Below, in pieces: positions 51,293 to 63,200 of a stretch of 64,000 nt of DNA. The stretch spans positions 29,783 through 93,782 of the forward strand of contig JAECUM010003690.1 in the NCBI GenBank assembly GCA_016617855.1, in the 5' to 3' direction. The notes under the pieces were generated by a model that saw only the letters and a list, made by a program, of their open reading frames with translations, had not been told where the DNA came from and did no database searches. The translations under genes and the position numbers were made by a program. The stretch comes from Megalonaias nervosa (taxonomy: Eukaryota > Mollusca > Bivalvia > Unionida > Unionidae). How positions within the stretch are numbered: position 1 is the stretch's first letter; each line of letters opens with the position of its first letter.

Positions 51293-54200
51293 GCTGTGAA
51301 CTTTTGCTGAAATTGTGCTGCTGGACACCGAGTTACATCTGAAAGTGAATGTCAATATTTTATCTTAAGTGTGATGGGAAAAGATGTAAAGTTAAACTGC
51401 AAGAATAACAGAATATACAGATAGGAAATGAAATAATTAAAGTTTGGTATAAAAGAGTGGGTGCGTGTTTTCTACAAATCTGAAAATATCATTTACCAAA
51501 TCGTCAACTTTCTTTGAGGGGGAGAGAGAGAAACCTGTATGCAGAATTGGCAAAGACAGATGATTATCAGACTGCTTATCATAAACTAAAACTGGATTAA
51601 AGCTTCATAAAACAATCCAAGAGATCAGAGTGGAATATTTTTTTTCCTTATTTCCTTTACAAAATCAAAAAGTATATATGATTTGGATGTCTGTTTTGGT
51701 TTGATTTGGGTCTCTAAGGAAACAGAAACACATGAATTCAAGGCAGACTGGTCGTCTTCACCAGTACTGCCACCAAGATTTTGCCATCAATTTCAGGTGT
51801 CAAGACAAAGGCTGCTTTAAGAAAAGATGGCTATGACAACACTTGTTTACATATAGGTCTCCACCAGAGGTACAATCTAGTCAGTCTTGCTTGAGAAACT
51901 GTATTCATCCATTACAATATACACAACCGTGTGTCTGTTTTGTGCAATAGGAGCATTTCGGTTATAAAAAAAAACAAAAAAAACGGACAATCAGAGGGTG
52001 TTCAGTTTTTATTTTTAGTATTAAGTATATCTGATGAAGAGACAAAAATGTGTAGAAAAGGATTATCATATCTGTGTGTGCAGGAGTCAAGTCTGTGGAA
52101 GAGTTGCACGATATTGTCAGCTGCAGCAAATAAAGAAATTTGCCCACAGTCATTCAGAGAACATTTGGCAGAGAAATAGTATTGCAACATGCCATTTCAG
52201 CTGTGAGATTTATTGTCTGATGCCAACTACCTTTGTAGGAATTAAAATGAATCTCTTCTAATCCTGCCTCGACCCTTAACCAATAGATCTAGCTATCAGT
52301 TTTCAGATTGCCAGAGAACTTGCAAATGAAACTGGTTAATCTTAAAACAACCCTTTCTAAATCATCAGCCAAACTGGTAAGTTAAAAAGAAAGACATGTT
52401 TGCATTGTTTCTGTTTAATTATCATACATTGGTAACCTCCATAAAGGAATACCTGTACTTAATTATGTCCTAGTACCCATAATTAGTGAGAGACCAAGCA
52501 TTTAATGTTCAGATGTAGTTATTGTTTTCTTCCTTGATCTCAAGATATATAAAAAAAAAAATTTCAACAAAATGTGATTTAGATTTTTGACAAATCAGAG
52601 CAAGAGTACTTATTCATGCTATCTGAGGGGCACATTTTTTTCTCCATAAACTTAGAGCCCACAAAAAAGTAAATGGCAGGTCCCTCACATCACTGATCTG
52701 CTTCAGCAACATCAACTGTCAATGTTTGCTATGTCATGGTCAGGTTTACTATCAGCTATATTGATTGTTGACTTGTACTTCTAGGGGATACCTGAATGTA
52801 ACACAATGACATCACACTATCTTTTCCTAAAGCAGTCATTAGCGATCATTCTCAAGTTTGCCTACTATGGTGTGTCCCTGCAAAAGCCACTTTACATGTT
52901 TCTTGTACAATTTTCCTTTAAATAAGTAAACTAAATATGCTGATATTGACTTAGCAGTGAACTGAGAGATATTGATTTTGGTTAACAAGGTCTGGTAGAT
53001 CAGAACATAATATGATTAATGTCAAAGCAAGAAAATGCAAGTGAGCAAACTTTAATTGTTGGTGCAAGGTGCTTATTTTTGGTTGGAAAATAAAACTTGA
53101 AATTGTTTTATTGCAACTGATTCATCAGAGACAGGCAAACAGACTTTAGTCTTCAAATCATGACAATTTTCCCACATCATTATTCATTTCAGCAATAAAT
53201 TTTAATGAGTTAAATCTTGGAGAATTAACACATTTTTGCTGTTAATTTCTGGGTTATAATTACGACTGTTAAATAGGATGCTCCAAGTTTAATGGCTTCA
53301 TCTGATATAAATGACACCTTTCCCCAGCCAAAATTCATATCCTTGTTTGATGCTAATTTTTTTGTTATATTGTATACTAGTATTGATAATAGCTACTTCA
53401 TTAGTTTCTGTAGAACATCCACTGAAGTCAGGCCTATTTTCAGGACAGACTATTTCATTTTCAAAGCAGGGAGAGGATTGGGTTTCCTTTTCAAAAGCTT
53501 GAAAGCAGTTGTTTTGTTCTGATTTGTGGAAAGAAAGAGCTCAATACCTCATTTTAGTTGGGTAAGGAAATCTGATTTGTAACAAAAGAAAAAAATACTT
53601 TGCGTATAAACCAGTCATTTTTTTTTTCTCGATAGACACATATTGAATATACAAGACTCATTTTAAACTATCTTTTTATTATCCAGATATGTAATCAACA
53701 TAAAGATGATCGATTCTTTAAATAATATCTGAGTGAAAATATTTCTGATGTCTCAGTCTTTTCATGAGTGGTCTTCATGTACTAGCTATTCCAGTGCCAG
53801 TCAATAATGTCAAACAGTCCTTTCTGCAGTATAGTAGTACGTGACATGTCTGTTGATTCAGGATGGTGATTTGTAGGTATTTACAACATGGATTCAGCAT
53901 AGAAGGAAATAACTGTCCCCACTACATTTCATTTATAAACCATATCTGTATATCTGGATATAAAATTTACATTTTGGATTTATTATGCAAAAAGTGTGAT
54001 CTTACTTGAACATAATGCAGTGTATTTGATAAATATCATGAATAATAAGGGAGATACGGTGGTTTGAATCCATTGTGTATCAATGTTTTGATATTAGAAA
54101 TCCTTTTTTATGATGTCATAATCTGATCCAAAAGGACATTTTCTTAAGGCACAGCTTTGTCCCAAGAAGCTTGAAAGATTGCACAAAAATCACTAAACTT

Positions 54201-57200
54201 TTAGAAAAGAAATTTTGCTTATATATTTGACTTCATAGTGGCCTTTCAGCCCAGCTCGCGTTAGTGGGAAGTGAAACATTGTCACATTTCCAACAATAGA
54301 GGCAATTGCAAAGGTTTTGGTTAAAGATTTTTTTAATTTGTGTCTGCTATATGTCCTAAACCCCTTAATGGATTCTCATCAAACTAGGTAAGAATCATTA
54401 TAAAGCTAAGATTATTCATTCTGTGACATGCCCTTCCTTTTAATCTTTATCCTTGGAGTGAAGGCCATAATCACAGAAAATTAGCATTAATTAGGTTAAA
54501 GACTTTTCAATTGCTAATATTTTCTAAACCCATTGATAGATTTTGTTCATACTGTGGATGAATTTTTTAGCTATGACAATTTATTCTACGACATGCCAGC
54601 TCACCCCATTTACCTTAGGATCAAGGTCATAGCCATAACAAATTTTTTTATGGTTTTTATCAACATTCTTTAATTTCCTTATATTTCCTAAACTTATTCT
54701 TTTATATTGATCATACTTGGCATGAATAATTATGAAGCTAAAATTATGAATTTTATTGCACACTTGTACAACCCTTTGATCCTGGGGTCAAGATCAGTCA
54801 TAGAATATTTGTGTTGTAGTTTTGATTCAAGTTTTTTTTGTGTTTTACTTATATTTCCTGAACCTCTTGATCGATTTTCTTCATACTTGAAATTCAATCA
54901 ATCCGAACCTAACGCAATTCATTCTGCAACAAATTTGCTTGCTTTTTGATATTGGGGTCAAGGCTACAGTGATAGAAATATTGCACTGTGGTTTTGGTTA
55001 AAGTATTTTCATTTGTTATATTTCTTAAATACCTTTATGGACTTGTCCAAGTAAAATTGAAGTCTGTTTCAATTAAACCTGAAAGAAAAGTAATCTGCTC
55101 AACAAGAGCATGTGTGTTTTCTACAATAGTTAAATCCAATGACATGTGATACATTCATGAGGACAAATGCTTTTTTCTGACTCATTTATTTAGGACAACG
55201 GGATCAAGAAAATATATGCTCAGCTTTGAGATATACATTGAAGAAATGAAAATCATTTTTGCTGCCATATAGGATAGACTGGTGCATGTACAACTGCTAT
55301 CTGTAGAAATATGTCACAGTATGCAAATTAATTTTTGCATGTCTGCTGCAGATGTTAATGGGCATGTCTGTAGAACTATGTTATGATTGGCAAATTATTA
55401 TTTGTATGCCTTCGATAAATGTTGAAGGGCATATAATGTTACCCCTTATTCATCTGTTCATTAGTCCTTCCATTCATCCATCACCTCTTGGTTACCATTG
55501 GCTGCAGGATCGTACAACTATTCCTGGATGATTCTTTCTGTGTGCAACACCATTGTAACAGAAGTTGGAAGTGTGGCATCTGTGTCAAGTTTCAGTGACT
55601 TTGCTTTTACATTCAGCATGGTTTCAGATGCACTTTTGACTGTATGGTCATATAGCTTTTCGTGCACATAGATCTTGACAAATGCAAACTCATTCCACCA
55701 AAGGTAGGTCCATGTGACCTATATTTCATGCCACATGGACCTGGATTAAAATCTGAACAGGGTAGGGTGTTTGGACATTTAAAGTTTGTTCTATGTTACA
55801 CATTTTTAGTTTTTATTCCTTTGAGCGACACTTGTACTTAATTTCTTTCTTTATAGCAGATTATTGAAAAATTACTGAATGATACAACGCTTCACGAGAA
55901 ATTGGCTGAGAACATCAACAAAGGTCTGACTGTTTTGGAAAGCAAACACTCTGAGGCAAAATCACAAATCCCCAAGAAGAAAGATACAAACTATTACACT
56001 TCCTCAAGTACATTGGATGACCTCTTCGACATGCAGGTTGGTACTTTTATGCCCTGACACTGATGTGGAATGTGCATATAATTCTGATATTATCCAAAGT
56101 TTCTCCGGGCTGTGCTCATTTTTTTTCCACAGTAAAATGCATATGTAAACATTGGCAATGGATTGTAAAAGGGACACAAAAGAGAGCTACCTGTATCATT
56201 TGCTACCATGTGTTTTGTGTCCTAACTATTAGGAAGTCCACTAAATCATCAAAGTGTCTTATTTTATCACTCATGCATTGATATGGCTGAAAGGGAACAA
56301 AGTGTAAAGCAGTAAAGATCGTATAACGTTTTAAGGCAGAATACTTGAAATCATTGATGATGGTTATAAATAAATGCAAGTGTGAATTAAGAGATCATGG
56401 GTAAAAATTGAATTGAAATTAATGATGACAATTAGACCTTCCCTATGCATCTGATGCCAATACCGAGTGTAACAGTTAAGCCAATCAAGCACAACAAAAT
56501 GGAATAATTACAATGCTTATATCCCAAATAAAAAGGTTGTCTTCAAGATGATCAAAATGAAAAATAATGTTTGATTTTGTTAACTGTACATCAGTTGAGA
56601 TAAGACATACATGGTAGAGCAAATGTAAATGTGGACATTGTTATTTCAGGTATTTGTACTGTAGAAGTTCTTGTATTGAATAAAAATATGTAATAACAAT
56701 AATTTTGTAAAGAAAGTCACTGGTGTGAATATACTGAAGTAGTTTAAAGAACATGTAACGTTCATAATCGCAGTGATGTTAAGATGCAAGCATTTATTAA
56801 ATAATGAAATAATAAGCAGGTTCACTTGAAAATACAAAGGTGTCCATAAATTTGACCCATGGAGCCCTTATTGCCCCTTTTCTAGGAAAGCCAGACAAAA
56901 ACTGTGATCCTGAGCCTACAATTTATTGTACGATAATAACTTTTTGAAGAAATAATAATGTAATAATGCAGAGTTCCCACGCAGGTCTGGGATTCTGGAA
57001 AAAAGTCTTAATTTGAAAATTTCTTTTCCAGGCTTCAGAAAGGTCTGGACAAATTTAAAAATGACTAAAAAGTCTGGAAAAAGTCTTATATTTTTGTTGT
57101 TCCAGAAACGTGACTGGTCTTTTTGGAACTCTTCTGGTGCAACATCTTTAGGTGTGTATAGCTGATAATTTTGACTGGTGTTTGCTGAGCATTAATCTAC

Positions 57201-60200
57201 ATCGAAATTATTACATCCGAATGTATTCATGGTTTAAAGGTCAACTGTCTATATTTAGCGTATATGACATTGAGCCTTTTGAACAACGTGTTTTGCAGAA
57301 ATAATTTTTCATTTTTCAGAGTGCAGTAAAACTAAATAAACAAAGACATATACTGACCTATGGCTACTGTTTAAATACTTTGGATATCATTTTACAAAAA
57401 TAATGCTGCAGTGTGTGAGAATATTTGCGGATGTCTTTTTATAGGCCACCCATGCTAGCAAGAACAGTAACTCTTCCTGGCACAGGGGTCCATAAAAATG
57501 TAAATAATGGCAACAATACAGCATAAATTGAGTTCAGAAACACACAAAAACTCCTTTTATGACAAAGCGAACATTATTCCAAGGAATCAGGTTATGCACA
57601 CGTTTTCATTTATTATGCTAAATGTTTTAAAAACAATTGGTACAGTTTTTTGTGTGTAGTGTATTTTTGAGGTTAGATTCAGACTTGTAGTTACAAATGA
57701 CGGGTGATATCTAGCGGCATTGGTAGGCCTATTTAATTTTTAAAATTTTCATGTTTAGTATTGGCAGAAAGAGGAAAAATTTAAGTTATTTTGAAGAAAA
57801 GAAAACCAGTTCATGGCATTTATTGGGAATATCAGTTTATTCTGAATATTGAGATGATAAAGAACAAACAGTCGATCTGTACTTATCACTTTATTTAAAA
57901 AATAAAATAATCATAAATATTTCGTGAGAACTCTGTGCCAGTTCCTTCTCTTGCACTGTCTGATTTCACAGTTTAATACTACTACTTGAACTGTTTGATA
58001 TTGCTCAGATCTGATCAAAATTATTAAGAAAGTTAAAAAAATTGACATCCAGAATTTAATGTTGCAACATAGACTATTTACACCATAAAAATGTAGATTT
58101 ACTGTAATAATAAATTAGTGGAAAACCTGCACAGTATGAAAGAGTGAATGAGGAATTTTTCAAGAATTTTGTTGCATGTGACTGACCTCCTTTGTAGAAT
58201 TGTGGAAGTATTCAATATAAGTTATTTTTCTGTTTGTTTATTCTTTGTCATTAATTTTAAAGATATAAAAATTGGCCAAAACTATCTTGGCATAATTTAA
58301 TTCTGAAGTGGCAATTTCTGTGTACTAAATTGTGATTTCAGATCAACATATAAATGTACAAGAATAGTGTAATGATTATGCATTATTTTAAGAGTAAGAT
58401 ATAATTTCACTTGTGTATGACTCATCATTATGGTATTTTATGAAAAAATTATTGTGGGAGGGCATTTAAACAAGGAACGAAAAGGCTTCAGAAGTACCCA
58501 ATTTCAGCTTGAAATAACTACAAGGTTTAGATTTTGCAAAAAGTGACCAATGACCAATATTAAACTGGTGGATGGTCCATGTGTTTGGATACCTGGTGTG
58601 AATTTATTTGAAACAATATCATAAAAATGAGTTCAATTTTGAATTCTGTACATACAAATTTAGCATATAACATTAAATTTTAAGAGCAACACATAATTTC
58701 AACATGTGTATGACTCAAGAATATAGTATTTCATACAAACAAGGAAGGTGGGGGGCACTTGATAAAAATGCATAGAAAGGCTTCCGAAGTACCTGGAACA
58801 CAGGAAAAGTCAATTTATTCTTATAGCTGAATGTTTGCCCAACATTTCTATATACCCATATGTAAGAAATATGCAAATATCAGCTTGAAATAACGTGAGG
58901 TCAAGATTTGGCAAAAGGTGACCAAGACCAGTATTAAAAATGGTGGACGGTGCATGTGTTTCAGTGCTTCCTAAGAATTTATATGAAAAGATATCATGAA
59001 TAAGTTCAGTTTTAGATTCAGCACATTTGAATTATGCAGAAAACATTCCATTTTTTTAATTCTAAAATTCTGAAAAATTCATCCCCTGTTGCTATCATTA
59101 GGTCAATAAACTTGTCACATGGTTAGGTCTGGAAATTTTAATTTTTGGTCTGAAAAAGGTCCGGAAAAGGTCTAAAATCTTTTTCTAAATTTGTGGCAGG
59201 AACCCTGATAATAACTGCAATATTTGTGATAGTAATTCGTTATTGTATATTGATTAATTATTCACAGTTGACACATGTCTGTCCAGTTTTATGTTGGTTC
59301 TTTTCACTGATCATTGCCTGTGTATTGTTTCTGTTTACCAGTTTCCCATGTTACTGGGAAATTGAGAAAATGCATTGTGATGAATGTTTCCCTATTTTTT
59401 GGTAGTTTGTACAAGGAACACAACATGATTGACAATGGTAATTTGACACCCCCATCTTGCCTTTGGTGAATTTTACTGTAAGACTGTGCTAAATATGTAA
59501 ACTTCTACTAACTGTTGTGGCAATTTTCAATGCAGAAACCCATGTTCTATGTGTTCTTGACAGTGATTGTTTTAAATGTACAGTCCATAGTTAGATCACA
59601 TTGGAATAAATATTAGGTCACCAACCAGACATTTCCAGAACTTAAGAAAACCACTTGTACTCTCATTTTGACCATGTAAAGATGGGCTGTCCAGAGGTAG
59701 CCTGACTACTTTTTCATCCCAGGTCTGAGTGATGCAGATTTACACCTTGAGAATATATGCTGACATTTTCTATCTGTAACAAGCTGTGAACCTTATCTAG
59801 CATACATCAATTATTGATTACTTTTGTCAGTTTTGCCTATTTTTTATCAGTGCAGAACATGTTACTAAGATAACTGACATTGCAATTTACACAGCTGACA
59901 AAGCAAACTTGATACTAAAATGGGTTCAGATCATGAAAATATTATGTTTAGATAGAAGACAGCAAGTATTGTCAAGTTATACTTTTAGCTCTACTAGTCA
60001 CAGATCAGAATAGCATATGCAGTGGCCTTTTGTCCGTACATCCATTAGCACAAATTTGATATTGCTACTCCACCGAAACTACTGGGTGGATTGCCACCAC
60101 ATTTACAGAGATTCATCCCAGGGTCTAGTTGGTCTTAAGTATATCACCACAAGGACATCTGTTGTGTTTATCATGGTGGCCTTTTTGAAATTTTTGCGAT

Positions 60201-63200
60201 GGCTACTTCTACTTAATGAATGGTCATATCAACATGGGCTTTCAGTAAAAGACTTCTTATGTCCATCTTGAAAATCAGTACTCAGTCTGAATGGATGGTG
60301 ATGTTGACAGTTGGTTTCCATTAAAAGACTTCTTCTGATCTCAGGTAGGTTCCAAAATAAAATGGTGCTGATTGGACATCCATTATGGCTACCATGTCAG
60401 CCTTCTTGAAAGTCTTTTATTGCTATTAATCCTGAATGGATGGTAATATTGACACAGGGTTTTCACTAAACAACTCAGGACGATGTATGGTTGGTACTAG
60501 ATTGGGATAGGCAAGTACCTGGCCTAGCCACCAGGACCTGACTGGGTTTTATGCTACTCAGAAATACTTTGGCGGGGGGTGTTAAGATAAAAAAATTATT
60601 TTGCTGGGTTGTCAGAAATAGGGGGTGGGGAGACTGGGATTGGGAATCAAGAAACCAGACCCAGTAAAAACTGACCAAGCCGTGTATTTGGATGCAGAAC
60701 CAGGCAAAATTTCCCAACCTGTCCATGTTCTTCGTGCTAAGGTGCCTGTCAGACATGCCCTCGAATATCCAATTTTGAAATCCTCGTTTTTAATAATTTT
60801 CCTAAACAGATTGTCATATCACTCTCGGGTTGTCACTTAAGCCTTCATATGATACGTAGTTGGTCCAAAATGAAAACAGTACCAATCTGACATACATATT
60901 TGAAAATTTTATCATTGCGTATTCTAGATGGATGGTCATGTCTACATGGGATTTTTACAAAAAGACTACATGGTACTTAATGAAAATGGTGCCACTCAGA
61001 CCTCCAACATACCTGACAAATCTTTTATTGCTGCTTTTCCTAAACAGATGATCATAGTTAAAAGGGATTTTCACTTAGATTTCTTATAATCTCGGGACAG
61101 TATCAAATGAAATAATGTATCTGACTTGTAATATTGCTAGCTTTAAAATCTTGTTGAGGCTGCCTCTCCTAAACAGTTGGTCATTGTGACGTGGATTTTG
61201 CTAAAAGACTTTTGCTTGAGCCTAAATAAACTAGGTGCTGATCTGACATCAGTATGGCTGCTATGGTGAACATCTTAAAAATGTTATAGCTAATTCTGAA
61301 TAGTCATAGTTTAAAGGAGTTGTGTTAGTAAAATACTTCTTATGATATATAACTGGACCTAAATAAAAATGGTCCTGATCAAACATCCAACATTATGATG
61401 GCTATCACTTCTGGAGAAGCAGTTTTTATGAGGGCCACTATGCTATCAGTTCTGGAGAAGCAGTTTTTATGAGGGCCACTATGGCAGTGGCCCTCATAAA
61501 AACTGCTTCTCCAGAAGTGATAGCCATAGTTACATTTCTTTTATTTAAAAAAAGCCTTTCTTACAATACATAGTTATTCCTGTATTGCAATGATTCTAAT
61601 ACATCCTGCATAGCTGTCTAAAATCATGTTAACACTACTACTCTTGTGGGAATGGTGGTTTTCATTAAAATACTTTATAAAGTTTTTATGTGGTTCAAAA
61701 TGAAAATGGTGTGTATCAGTTGACCTGCAAATCAGCACCTTCGTGAAGAAGTTTTGAAAGCCAGACTGAATTTACCTTGGAGTCAAATCAAAGGTCATAG
61801 CCAGCATTTGTCTACTTCATTGAGCTTATGAACGCAGAGGCTTGTACATATAGAAGTGAATTTTGACCAGATTTTGTATTTGGTTGTATTCCAATGAACA
61901 AGGTGATAGTTAGCACTCTGACAGTGAATGTACGGTCAATTGTCTATACACCTGTCCCTCAATAACTCTCGCACGACTGGGTCCAAAAACAGACCACACT
62001 ATAAGTGAGGGCACGAGTTACCAAGAGACCTTAGTGAAAATAAGAAGTGATGGCAGTCCCGGTTAGAGAGCGAGAAAACCTTGGGGGTGGGGTTTTTGGG
62101 CAGTTTAACAACTGAATACTCATTTTATAATTGCGTTGAGAATAATTGTCAATAAAACGGTTTTTCTCATGAAGTTGTTCCTCATTCTTATAAATTACAT
62201 TTGTTTTCAAGATGCCCAACAGTTGAAAGATCGTTATCATTATTCAGTATTTTCAGGTTACTGGTTCTGTAGGCTTGCATGATTTTTTTGGTGAGTTTCA
62301 CACACTGTGACCTATGGTGTAAAAACAAGGTAACAACAGAGATGTAGTAAGGATTTTGATGAATGGGCTCCTTTGCATTCAGATATTGATCAAACTATGC
62401 AGTGTTTTACAAATTGTTGATGCAAAGTCAGAATGATTTTGAATTCCTTCACCATTCTGGAACAACCCACAGCACATAAATATTTATCTGGGACTGGATG
62501 TACTTTGGAACTGAACTTTTTGATGACATTTCATATTAAATAGAAAGTCCATGAAAATTCAAACCCTTAATAGATGCTCATGGCATAAACACTGAAAATG
62601 TAAATGGCACTCAGAAAAATGTTCATAAAATAAAAATTTCAGCTTGCTAAATTTTGAGTTATATGCTTTTAAGTTAACTTTTTTTGTGTTTGAATTTATG
62701 ATGATTTCCAGCCCAAGTAAAAGTTAAAAGATAGTGCTGTGATCAATGAACTGTCACAGTAAGATAGATAAATCATGGTTTATCAAAACAAAAAATTAAA
62801 AGAATCAGTTTAGAGATTTCTGACTACTTAATTAATGGTTTACAATGTTAGGCATTAAAGAACTCGAGTAACAAGTTTTAAATGTGAAGTACATGTAATT
62901 ATTGAAGACAAACCAGTCTTGTGTCATCATGGAAAGTCTCTGATTAATTTTGACCATGCCAGTGATAATATGGTATTTTCAAGTTATTGTTTTAATACAA
63001 TACAAAGTATTTTACATTCTGGTGTGGAGATTATGTAAAAAATGTCTTGGTAATATTATAAAATAAAGTATGGGCACTCTTTTTGGTCAGTACCACTGGA
63101 GTACAAATTATTGCATAATATATTGTTATAATTGAGTTTATAATTTCTTTCAGGAACATAAAAACCTTATTGATTTGTGAAATACATTCATGTTAAATTT

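Larger units (their letters stand above)
49905..55856. other. NPAT intron 5
   Basis: Holds GA microsatellites (50460-50484, 51254-51291) and a degenerate tandem array at about 54230-55080. No coding motif found; 51.4-54.2 kb looks like plain intron. Confidence 0.6.

Noticed and set aside
61950..62090. Possible transposon end starting CTGTCCCTCAATAACTCTCG
   Set aside because: Looks like a terminal sequence, but no inverted partner was found nearby.
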